This document shows, piece after piece, positions 1 through 6,809 of a stretch of DNA of 10,047 bases; the first letter of the stretch is position 1, and each line of letters begins with the position of its first letter. The position numbers were made by a program, and so were the translations under genes. The DNA lies in the NCBI GenBank assembly GCA_029560455.1, contig JAKQKW010000209.1, positions 1 to 10,047 of the forward strand, written 5' to 3'. This DNA is from Candidatus Rifleibacteriota bacterium (GTDB lineage: Bacteria > Riflebacteria > Ozemobacteria > Ozemobacterales > Ozemobacteraceae). The notes below the pieces were generated by a model that saw only the letters and a list, made by a program, of their open reading frames with translations, searched no databases and was not told the DNA's origin.

Positions 1-1831
1 CGGGATATTCGAGCAGGGCTGGAGTATCGATGAGAATGATTTCGACGCGGCGTTTAAGATTGGTCAGCAGGTCGATCATTTCGGGCGAGCCAAGAACTTC
101 GGCGGGCGATTTTGGTGAAATGCCGGCGCTGATAAGGGTGAGGTTGTTTACCTCGGTCTGCTGAACGGTTTCGCGGATACTGCTGTTGCCGTTGAGAAGG
201 TCAGCGAGACCACGGTTGTTGTCGAGGTCGAACATGCGATGCAGAACCGGGTTGCGGAAGTTAGCGTCGATCATCATTACCGAGTAGCCTGTCTGTGCAA
301 GAAGAATGGCGGTATTGGTCAGCAGTGTGGTTCTGCCGGTGCCGGTTCTGGCTGAGCCGACGAGTACGATACGGGCCTGCGACTCCGACATGCTTATCTG
401 CAGGTTGGAAACCAGGTTTTTGAAGGGTTTGAGGCTTGGTGAGGTCGGATCGTTTAGGGCGATCAGGCGCTCGTCGTAGCGCATGACTTCGATTTCTTCT
501 TCCTGAGGCGAGGGCAGGGCAAGGGGTTCGCGGGCCAGCGAGGGTGCTTCGAGAATTATTTCGGCAGGTTCGGCGGTCAGTTGCAGGTGATTTGAGGGGG
601 CGACGGCGCCGGCGAGAATGTTGCCGGAAACGCTTACGAGTTCTGCCTTCATCGGTGCCGGTGAATAAAGCAGGAAAATAGCCATCAGCACACCGGAGGC
701 AACGGCGAGAGCATCTCTCTGCAGCGAGGTGAATCCTACGGTCGTCGGCGGTCGGGCATCTTTTTTGAGAACATTGATGCGGCCGGCAGTTGTTTTGCGG
801 GCGATTTTAGATTCTTCGAGTTCGAGAATGGTTTTTCGGTGAAGTTCTTCGAGCGTTGCTATGCGCATGGCAATATTGTCAGGGTGGTTGTCGCCGGCGG
901 GCTGAACTGCAGCCTGTGCTTCGCCTGAATCGTTCAAACGGGCTTTCAACTCTTCAAGCTTTTCGCGATCGCGGGCGATATCAGCGTTCAGGGCGGCATA
1001 ATCCGGATTGCTGCGTTTTTTCTGAACTCTGGTGCGGGATTTGCCAATATTGCTTTCGAGATTGGCAATGCGATTTTTGCAGGCAATGACCTTGGGATGC
1101 TTTTCTTTGTAACTTTTGAAGAGTTCGACCAGGTTGTTTCTTTCGCTGCGCAGTTCATCGCGGAGTTTCTGATACATTGGCGATTCTTCTTCTTCATAGT
1201 AGAAGACCTGTTCCGGGGTTGTCTGCAGCCTTCTGTTGCTGGCGTCGATTTTTTCTTCGAGCTGGCTGATGGCATTTTCGATGTTAACAGTCTGGGTGTC
1301 GGTCTCAACTGATTGCTGAATGCTGGCTTTTACAAGTTCCTGGCGAAGTTCGCCAAGGCTTTTTTCGAGGTGTTCGAGCTTGTTCTGCAGATTTTTTACC
1401 GAGAATTCCTGAGCTTCGGAATTGTAGCCAAGGAAGTGTTCAGAAAGAACCTGAATGACGGCATTGCCGAGTTCTTTCAACTGAACGGGGTTTTCGTGTC
1501 TGACAGCCATGGTTACGAGCCCGGCACCGGCATCTTTAAAGGTGATGGCGTCTTCACGGCGTATTTCGGCTTCGTCGAGACCGCTTTTTGCGGCGATTTC
1601 CTCAACCACCCGGCGCTGCGACAGGACGCCCTGCATAGTGGCTGCAACGCTTATTTCACCGGCGTTTTCGGTGGTCATGACGCGCAGCAGTGATTCGCTC
1701 TGATAGATGGTGGGTACGTAGCGGTTGAGCAGAAACGCGGACAGCACGGCAAGCCCGATAATAATGGTTGCCCAGCCGGCATTTTTCCTGAGACTTCTGA
1801 AGATGCCTTCAATCAGGCTTTCCTGGACCAT
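1..1831 (-). CDS. Wzz/Wzc-like polysaccharide copolymerase with tyrosine-kinase-like domain (C-terminus outside window)
   Basis: This is an inner-membrane protein of the GumC/Wzc type, which sets exopolysaccharide or capsule chain length and supports export. 610 codons are open to the window edge. Order of parts: Wzz domain about residues 1-120 with a first membrane helix at 18-36; a long periplasmic coiled coil at about 143-365; a short proline motif; a second membrane helix at about 373-390; an acidic, proline-rich linker; then the kinase-like ATPase domain from about 465. P-loop GSARTGTGRTT is at 492-502, Walker A' MIDANFR at 520-526 and Walker B LIDTP at 600-604. The P-loop lysine is Arg500 and the second Walker A' Asp is Asn524, so activity is doubtful. 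The tyrosine tail lies outside the window. The ATG at 1831 has GGAGG 8 bases upstream; an in-frame ATG at 1849 has none. A terminator separates it from the upstream aminotransferase gene, so it probably has its own promoter. Confidence 0.88.
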   Translation of the reverse strand, partial: MVQESLIEGIFRSLRKNAGWATIIIGLAVLSAFLLNRYVPTIYQSESLLRVMTTENAGEISVAATMQGVLSQRRVVEEIAAKSGLDEAEIRREDAITFKDAGAGLVTMAVRHENPVQLKELGNAVIQVLSEHFLGYNSEAQEFSVKNLQNKLEHLEKSLGELRQELVKASIQQSVETDTQTVNIENAISQLEEKIDASNRRLQTTPEQVFYYEEEESPMYQKLRDELRSERNNLVELFKSYKEKHPKVIACKNRIANLESNIGKSRTRVQKKRSNPDYAALNADIARDREKLEELKARLNDSGEAQAAVQPAGDNHPDNIAMRIATLEELHRKTILELEESKIARKTTAGRINVLKKDARPPTTVGFTSLQRDALAVASGVLMAIFLLYSPAPMKAELVSVSGNILAGAVAPSNHLQLTAEPAEIILEAPSLAREPLALPSPQEEEIEVMRYDERLIALNDPTSPSLKPFKNLVSNLQISMSESQARIVLVGSARTGTGRTTLLTNTAILLAQTGYSVMMIDANFRNPVLHRMFDLDNNRGLADLLNGNSSIRETVQQTEVNNLTLISAGISPKSPAEVLGSPEMIDLLTNLKRRVEIILIDTPALLEYP

Positions 1832-1856
1832 TAAAACTGCCTCCTGCATTTATCTG

Positions 1857-1893
1857 ATGAGCAAATATATTTATCTCTCAAACAATCGGCAGA
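1857..1893 (-). promoter_or_regulatory. weak candidate promoter for the Wzc-like gene
   Basis: Read leftward, TATATT (1869-1864) makes a plausible -10, with a poor -35 match CTGCCG 17 bases upstream, inside AT-rich DNA between the terminator and the gene. It would give a leader of about 26 bases containing the GGAGG site. A separate promoter is expected here because the upstream gene ends in a terminator, but the -35 match is only three of six. Confidence 0.25.
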
Positions 1894-1915
1894 CTGGGCC
1901 CGACAATTTAGCGAT

Positions 1916-1949
1916 AAAAAACCGGAAACGGAGAAGTTCCGTTTCCGGT
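1916..1949 (-). terminator. intrinsic terminator after the DegT aminotransferase gene
   Basis: A perfect 12-bp stem pairs 1921-1932 with 1938-1949 around a 5-base loop. Read leftward, the stem is followed at once by a run of five T (1920-1916). It starts 21 bases past the aminotransferase stop codon. This is a textbook Rho-independent terminator for leftward transcription; the right side lacks a T run, so it is one-directional. Confidence 0.9.
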
Positions 1950-1970
1950 CTGGTTGAGCCGGGATCTGGC

Positions 1971-3077
1971 TTACTTTTTCGTGAAGGCGTTGATTGTTGC
2001 TGCGACGAATTCAATCTGTTCGCGGCTGAGTTCGGGGTAAACCGGCAGGGCGAGGGTGGTGTCGGCGGCCCTTTCTGATTCGGGGAAGTCTCCCTGTTTG
2101 TAGCCAAGGCTGGCGAAGCACTTCTGCTGGTGCAGAGAGAGCGGGTAATAGACCGAGCAGCCGATCTCTTTTTCGCCAAGGTGGGCTTTAAGGGCGTCGC
2201 GGTTTTTAACCCTGATGACATACTGATTGTAGATGTGGAAGCAGTCGGGTTTTTCGATCGGGGTGACGACCTCGGGGTTGTTTTTGAAGAGTTCGTTGTA
2301 AAGGGCGGCATTGCGGCGGCGGCCTTCGGTCCAGGCTGCCAGATGTGGCAGTTTGACCGAGACAACGGCGGCCTGAAGGGCGTCGATGCGGGCATTGAGG
2401 CCGACTTCCTGGTGGTGATACTGAACCTGGCCGCCGTGAACGCGTAAGCCCTTGAGGCGTTCGTGCAGCTGCGGGTTGTTGGTCGAAACGAGCCCGCCGT
2501 CACCGAAACAACCAAGGTTCTTGCTCGGGAAAAAGCTGAAACAACCGATGTCACCGTAAGTGCCGGCGTCTTTGCCCTTGTATTTTGAGCCGATTGCCTG
2601 GGCGGCGTCTTCGATGACCTTGAGGTTGTGTTTTTTCGCGATTGCCAGCAGGGGTTCCATGTCGACGCACTGGCCGAACAGATGCACTGGCATGATGGCT
2701 TTCGTTTTCGGGGTTATGACCTTTTCGATCTGGTCGACGCGCATCAGAAAAGTGGCAGGGTCGATATCGACAAATCTGGCAACGGCGCCAACTCTGGCAA
2801 TTGAACCGGCGGTGGCGAAAAAGGTGTAGGGAGTAGTGATCACTTCGTCGCCGCGGCCGATATCGAGGGCCATGAGGGCGAGCAGCAGGGCGTCAGTGCC
2901 GGATGAGCAGCCCAATGTGTGCTTTGTGCCGATGTATTCAGCCATTTCTTTTTCGAGTCTGTCGACTTTCGGGCCAAGGATGAATCCCTGATTCTCAATG
3001 ATTTCCATGATTTCAGGAATGACTTTGTCTTTGATCTGAGCGTACTGGGGCTTGAGATCCAGGAGAGGGACTTTCAT
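1971..3077 (-). CDS. DegT/DnrJ/EryC1/StrS family PLP-dependent sugar aminotransferase
   Basis: This cytoplasmic enzyme transfers an amino group, usually from glutamate, to a nucleotide-linked keto-sugar to make amino sugars for surface polysaccharides. The 368 residues are full length for the family. Visible motifs: SSGTDAL at 58-64 for phosphate binding, EDAAQ at 156-160 with the cofactor-contacting Asp157, and SFFPSKNLGCFGDGG at 181-195 with Lys186 as the PLP Schiff-base lysine. RVHGGQ, a YHH triplet at 220-222 and GLNARIDALQAA at 226-237 recall WbpE, which aminates a UDP-3-keto-N-acetylglucosaminuronate, so that substrate is a reasonable guess but not proven. The ATG has GGAGG 5 bases upstream. 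It lies beside the chain-length gene on the same strand, but a terminator separates them. The family call is secure; the substrate is not. Confidence 0.95.
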   Translation of the reverse strand: MKVPLLDLKPQYAQIKDKVIPEIMEIIENQGFILGPKVDRLEKEMAEYIGTKHTLGCSSGTDALLLALMALDIGRGDEVITTPYTFFATAGSIARVGAVARFVDIDPATFLMRVDQIEKVITPKTKAIMPVHLFGQCVDMEPLLAIAKKHNLKVIEDAAQAIGSKYKGKDAGTYGDIGCFSFFPSKNLGCFGDGGLVSTNNPQLHERLKGLRVHGGQVQYHHQEVGLNARIDALQAAVVSVKLPHLAAWTEGRRRNAALYNELFKNNPEVVTPIEKPDCFHIYNQYVIRVKNRDALKAHLGEKEIGCSVYYPLSLHQQKCFASLGYKQGDFPESERAADTTLALPVYPELSREQIEFVAATINAFTKK

Positions 3078-3122
3078 TTACGCCTCCGGCTTGAAGAAAA
3101 GATAGTGAAAAAATACACTTGC

Positions 3123-3152
3123 ACATTACAACAACAGGTAAAAATCAGTCAA
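3123..3152 (-). promoter_or_regulatory. candidate promoter for the aminotransferase gene
   Basis: Read leftward, TTGACT (3152-3147) matches five of six -35 consensus bases. TAATGT (3128-3123) stands 18 bases on but is a poor -10 match. It would leave a leader of about 40 bases with the GGAGG ribosome binding site at its end. The -35 is convincing; the -10 is not. Confidence 0.3.
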
Positions 3153-3186
3153 TAAGTTTTCGCACGGTGTTATACCGACAAATAAG

Positions 3187-3223
3187 TGGTTAAAGCTTTG
3201 GCGAAATGATATAATCAGCCATC
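3187..3223 (+). promoter_or_regulatory. extended -10 promoter abutting the obgE start codon
   Basis: A perfect extended -10 element, TG (3207-3208), one base, then TATAAT (3210-3215), ends 8 bases before the obgE ATG. The -35 region 17 bases upstream (TGGTTA, 3187-3192) is weak, as is usual with extended -10 promoters. Transcription would be expected to begin at about 3221-3224, at or just before the start codon. No Shine-Dalgarno sequence lies upstream of the ATG, which fits a leaderless message. Confidence 0.65.
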
Positions 3224-4507
3224 ATGAAATTCGTAGATGAAGTTACAATACAGGTCTCTTCCGGCAGCGGCGGCAATGGCATTGTCGCGTTCAGGCGCGA
3301 AAAATTCGTGCCCATGGGTGGCCCGGCCGGTGGTGACGGCGGCCGCGGTGGCGATCTGATTTTTGAAGCCACCGATGACCTGACGACTCTCTATGAACTG
3401 AATTTTACCCGTATTTATAAAGCCGAAGATGGTGGGCATGGCCAGCAGAAGAATATGGCCGGGGCAAATGGCAGCGATCTTACTGTCAAGGTGCCGGTCG
3501 GCACTCTTATTTACGATCTCGAAAGCGGCCAGTTGCTCGTCGATCTCGATCACAAGGGGCAGCGCGAAATAATTGCCCGTGGCGGTCGTGGCGGCTGGGG
3601 CAATGCGCGTTTTGCCACTGCGGTGCGCCGCACCCCGAGAATCGCCGAAAAGGGCGAACCCGGAAAAACCCTGCGTCTGCGTCTTGAGCTGAAGCTTCTG
3701 GCCGATGTTGGTCTGGTTGGGCTGCCAAACGCCGGCAAATCGACTTTTCTGCGGGCCGTCAGCAATGCCCGCCCGAAGGTGGCGGATTACCCGTTTACGA
3801 CTCTGACGCCGAGTCTTGGTATCGTCAAGCCCGAGGGGCTGCCGTCATTCTGTATGGCTGATATACCGGGGCTGATTGAAGGCGCCCATCAGGGAACCGG
3901 CCTCGGAACCCAGTTTCTCAGGCATATTGAGCGCACCCGTATTCTGCTGCATCTCGTTGATGTCAGTCAGCTCGACATGGAAGACATTACCCGTAACTAT
4001 GACGTGATCATGGCCGAGCTGCGTGAATTTTCCGAAGAACTTGCTGCCAAGCCGGTTGTGGTCGCGGCCAACAAAATGGACCTGCCAGATTCGCGAGAGC
4101 TGTTTCCAGAATTCAGAGATGCTCTTGAAGCGCGCGGAGTCAAGGTCTTTTCGGTTTCAGGCGCAACCCGTGAAGGGGTCGAAGACCTGCTTAAATACCT
4201 CAGCACCGCCCTGAAAGATCTCAAGACTCCCGAGCTGACAGCTGCCAACGAAGAAGAAATGCTTTATGAATACATAGAGCCCTTTGCAATCGAAGAAGAA
4301 GGCGACGGTCGCTGGCTGGTCACCGGCCCTGAAATTGAGCGGATCGTTGCGATGACCGACTTTGCCTCGGATGAGGCGGTCGCGGTATTCAGGCAGAAAC
4401 TGCATAAGCTTGGTTTTATCGATGAATTGAGCCGGCTCGATGCCGGTGAAGACGATATTTTTTCGATTGGCGACATGGAATTTGCCTACCGGGAGTTTTT
4501 TGATTGA
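3224..4507 (+). CDS. obgE: Obg family GTPase (ObgE/CgtA)
   Basis: Obg is an essential GTPase that binds the large ribosomal subunit and links ribosome assembly to stress and (p)ppGpp signalling. The 427 residues show all three domains. The glycine-rich Obg fold (1-158) opens with MKFVDE and holds repeated GGDGG-type stretches. The GTPase domain has G1 GLPNAGKS (166-173), switch FTT (191-193), G3 DIPG (213-216), G4 NKMD (283-286) and a G5-like SVSGA (310-314). The C-terminal OCT domain (about 344-427) ends in the acidic, aromatic tail usual for it. The start is fixed by the family-typical N-terminus. There is no ribosome binding site before it; the promoter -10 sits only 8 bases away. The usual upstream partners rplU and rpmA are absent; a divergent sugar aminotransferase gene lies there instead. 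The stop overlaps the next gene by 4 bases. Confidence 0.98.
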   Translation: MKFVDEVTIQVSSGSGGNGIVAFRREKFVPMGGPAGGDGGRGGDLIFEATDDLTTLYELNFTRIYKAEDGGHGQQKNMAGANGSDLTVKVPVGTLIYDLESGQLLVDLDHKGQREIIARGGRGGWGNARFATAVRRTPRIAEKGEPGKTLRLRLELKLLADVGLVGLPNAGKSTFLRAVSNARPKVADYPFTTLTPSLGIVKPEGLPSFCMADIPGLIEGAHQGTGLGTQFLRHIERTRILLHLVDVSQLDMEDITRNYDVIMAELREFSEELAAKPVVVAANKMDLPDSRELFPEFRDALEARGVKVFSVSGATREGVEDLLKYLSTALKDLKTPELTAANEEEMLYEYIEPFAIEEEGDGRWLVTGPEIERIVAMTDFASDEAVAVFRQKLHKLGFIDELSRLDAGEDDIFSIGDMEFAYREFFD

Positions 4508-5589
4508 GAACAGGCATTTTTGGCGGCAGCTTTGATCCGGTACATCAGCAGCACCTGCAGCTGGCGCTGGCAGCATTGATTGAATGCTGTCTCGACGAAG
4601 TGTGGTTTGTGCCTGTGTTTCAGGCCGTTCACAAGCAGCGGGTCGGAATGCTCGACTATCATCATCGAAGGCATCTGTTGCAGCTGGCTCTAAAAGACAG
4701 TTCGAACATGCATGTCTGCGATGTCGAAATGGAACTGGGTGGCCCGTCTTACACCTTCAGGACGCTCGAAGTCTTGAAAGAACGCCATCCGGAGCGGCAG
4801 TTTTTTCTCATCATCGGCGGCGACTCTCTGGCAGAACTGCCGACCTGGAAAAACGTCGAGCAGCTGGTAGAGATGACGGAATTTATCGTGGTCGAAAGAC
4901 CTGGCTGTGAGCGCCGGTCGCCGGTGCAGGATGCGGTGGTTCACTGGGCGCCCTCTCAGCTGTCGAAAATTTCTTCGACGCAGATACGTGATCGTCTGAG
5001 CAATCATGATTTCAATCTTCCAGAGCTTGATATGCGGGTGCTTCTTGAAATCATGCTGAACAATCACTACGACTGTCTCGGGCCTGATTATTACCGTTGG
5101 CTGAAACTGGTCGAGAAGCAGCAGAAGCGATCACCCGAAGGTCTGCAGGAACACATGCGGAGTGTGACCGGCCTGGCGGTCAAATATGCGATTGAACTGG
5201 GTGTCGATCCAAGACCGACACTTATTGCCGGTATGGCTCACGATCTGTTCAGAGACGCACCGGATGCCGAAATTATCAGTCTGGTCGGCAGCACCGATTT
5301 TCTGCTTACTGACCTCGAAAAAGAGACACCGATGCTGGCGCATGGCCCGGCTGCGGCGGCATGGTTGCGCAAGGTTGCACCTGAGATCGATTCGGCGGTC
5401 ATTTCTGCGGTCAAGAACCATACTTTTCCGATGGTTGATTCGCCGCTGATGACAAAAATTCTGGCGGTGGCCGATACTCTTGACCCGGTTCGCCAGGTTC
5501 CAGAGAGAGATGCCCTGCGCGACGCCGGTATCTCTTTTGCTGAACGTTATCAGGGTGTTCTCGAAATCAAGAAAACATCCCACATGTAG
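4504..5589 (+). CDS. nadD: NadD-YqeK fusion: nicotinate-nucleotide adenylyltransferase with C-terminal HD hydrolase domain
   Basis: The N-terminal part (about 1-195) is NadD, which makes deamido-NAD from nicotinate mononucleotide and ATP. It shows GIFGGSFDPVH (4-14), GGDSLAELPTW (105-115) and KISSTQIR (155-162). The nucleotidyltransferase HxGH motif reads HQQH (14-17), with Gln16 replacing the usual glycine. The C-terminal part (about 196-361) matches YqeK, an HD-domain hydrolase that splits diadenosine tetraphosphate. Candidate metal ligands are His217, His246-Asp247, His280, His306 and Asp324. At 361 residues it is far longer than a lone NadD (about 190-215), and the reading frame is unbroken across both parts. 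The start is a TTG at 4504, overlapping the obgE stop by 4 bases, with GGGAG 8 bases upstream; it places GIFGG where NadD proteins have it. Translation is probably coupled to obgE. Confidence 0.93.
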   Translation: MRTGIFGGSFDPVHQQHLQLALAALIECCLDEVWFVPVFQAVHKQRVGMLDYHHRRHLLQLALKDSSNMHVCDVEMELGGPSYTFRTLEVLKERHPERQFFLIIGGDSLAELPTWKNVEQLVEMTEFIVVERPGCERRSPVQDAVVHWAPSQLSKISSTQIRDRLSNHDFNLPELDMRVLLEIMLNNHYDCLGPDYYRWLKLVEKQQKRSPEGLQEHMRSVTGLAVKYAIELGVDPRPTLIAGMAHDLFRDAPDAEIISLVGSTDFLLTDLEKETPMLAHGPAAAAWLRKVAPEIDSAVISAVKNHTFPMVDSPLMTKILAVADTLDPVRQVPERDALRDAGISFAERYQGVLEIKKTSHM

Positions 5590-5660
5590 GGCTGCAGAAA
5601 GCTGCCGGCAACTTTTTTTGTTGTGGAGTTTGCCTGCCGGCTCTGGTATGATATGCAGTC
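5590..5660 (+). promoter_or_regulatory. extended -10 promoter abutting the LCP gene start
   Basis: In this 71-bp gap an extended -10 element, TG (5644-5645), one base, then TATGAT (5647-5652), ends 8 bases before the LCP ATG at 5661. This is exactly the spacing seen before obgE. No clear Shine-Dalgarno sequence precedes the ATG and the -35 is weak (TGGAGT, 5624-5629). The gap also holds a 7-bp inverted repeat (GCCGGCA at 5604-5610, TGCCGGC at 5635-5641) and a run of seven T (5613-5619). I see no convincing terminator, so read-through from nadD is possible. Confidence 0.5.
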
Positions 5661-6809
5661 ATGAGCCAGAACACCAGATACAGTACCCGTCAGACATGTG
5701 ACGGCTTTCCGGGCCTGACCCGGCGCAGAAACGGCGGTCTTCTCTTCGAAATCGCCTTTCTGACAGTCATTCTGGTCTTTTTTGCCGGGATCATGCAGAA
5801 ATGGTTTTTTGGCGTGGCTGCGGCTCCACTCGGCGCCAACTGGACGGAAGGCACAATAGAAACCGGTGGTGAAGCTCATATTGGCAATATCAATGTTCTG
5901 GTTCTTGGTGTTGACTCTGTTGACGGCACGCATCGTGCCGATACCATCTTTGTGCTCGGTATCAACCCGGCAAAAAAACGCATCAGCATGCTCTCGATAC
6001 CCAGAGACACCAGGGTTCTTATCAATGGCCGGGCCCGCAAGATCAACGAAATTCTGCCCCGCTACGGCGTTGATGTGTTGAGTACCCTGATTGAAGACCT
6101 GTTGCGTATCCAGATCAGTCGCTATGTTGAAGTCAGCTTTCAGAGCTTTGTCAATGTTATCGATATTCTCGGGGGCATTGAGATCGACATCGAGAAGGCC
6201 ATGAACTATGACGACAACTGGGGCAAGGTGCACATTCATTTCAACGCCGGGAAAAACCATCTCGACGGCCGGCAGGCTCTCAACTATGTGCGCTTCAGAG
6301 CCGATGCCGCTGCCGACCTTGGCAGAATCAAGCGCCAGCAGAAGTTCATCAAGATTCTGCTTGAAAAAGTGATGACCCCGGGCATTGTCGTTAAGTTGCC
6401 ACAGATCGTCAGCCAGGTTTTCAAGCATATTCAGACCGACTTTTCATTGGCCGAGATTATTGCGCTGATCAAGGCTTTTGAAGGAATGAAGGTTGAATTC
6501 AGAAACAATTCTCTGCCGGGCGAAGCCAGATATGTCGATAAAATCAGCTTTTTCATGCCATATCAGGATGAAGCGGCAGCGATCGGCAGTGCTCAGTTCT
6601 CTGATCTTGCAGCGATAGAACTGGTGGCCAGCTTTTCTTCGACCCAGCAGACCTCTGCCGGCGAGGCTGGTGTTGCATCGAGCGTGCCCGCGGTCGGATC
6701 AGAGGCTGTTGTCACGGAGCCGGTGACGGCCTCTTTTTCTGCAGATATTTCTGCATCAGTATCAGTCAATCTCCCTGCTACAACAACGGAAAATCTCAAT
6801 GAAAACTGA
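5661..6809 (+). CDS. LCP (LytR-CpsA-Psr) family glycopolymer transferase
   Basis: LCP proteins are membrane-anchored enzymes that move lipid-linked glycopolymers onto peptidoglycan or another envelope acceptor. The 382 residues have a short basic cytoplasmic N-terminus, one membrane helix at about 26-46 and an outside LCP domain at about 77-300. Motifs: NVLVLGVD (78-85), RADT (92-95, the family's R-S/A-D-T), SIPRDTRV (112-119), KINE (128-131), GGIEIDI (171-177), LDGRQALNYVRFR (201-213) and DLGRIKRQQ (219-227), which together keep the conserved Arg and Asp residues expected for lipid-phosphate binding. The last 70 residues are rich in Ser, Ala, Val and Thr and look disordered. In many bacteria an LCP gene sits near nadD and yqeK with rsfS; no rsfS is present here. 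Its end overlaps queA by 11 bases. The polymer it handles cannot be read from sequence. Confidence 0.92.
   Translation: MSQNTRYSTRQTCDGFPGLTRRRNGGLLFEIAFLTVILVFFAGIMQKWFFGVAAAPLGANWTEGTIETGGEAHIGNINVLVLGVDSVDGTHRADTIFVLGINPAKKRISMLSIPRDTRVLINGRARKINEILPRYGVDVLSTLIEDLLRIQISRYVEVSFQSFVNVIDILGGIEIDIEKAMNYDDNWGKVHIHFNAGKNHLDGRQALNYVRFRADAAADLGRIKRQQKFIKILLEKVMTPGIVVKLPQIVSQVFKHIQTDFSLAEIIALIKAFEGMKVEFRNNSLPGEARYVDKISFFMPYQDEAAAIGSAQFSDLAAIELVASFSSTQQTSAGEAGVASSVPAVGSEAVVTEPVTASFSADISASVSVNLPATTTENLNEN

Noticed and set aside
856..1703. Several open frames of 60-130 codons on both strands at 856-1703
   Set aside because: They lie within the continuous Wzz/Wzc-like reading frame on the minus strand, whose coiled coil and membrane helices account for this region.
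1847..1849. Upstream in-frame ATG for the Wzc-like gene
   Set aside because: It has no ribosome binding site, whereas the ATG at 1831 has GGAGG at good spacing, and that GGAGG would lie inside the coding part if the upstream start were used.
1871..2554. A 227-codon open frame overlapping the aminotransferase gene on the same strand
   Set aside because: It is out of frame with a full-length DegT enzyme, is very rich in Ser, Arg, Pro and Thr, and runs through the terminator hairpin.
5601..5623. Candidate intrinsic terminator after nadD (T run at 5613-5619)
   Set aside because: The stem before the T run is only about 4 bp (GCAG/CTGC) and is separated from the Ts by seven bases, so it is not convincing.
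5550..6428. A 292-codon open frame on the minus strand opposite the LCP gene
   Set aside because: It is antisense to a clear LCP domain with all family motifs, and its translation shows no recognisable domain; it is a codon-bias shadow.
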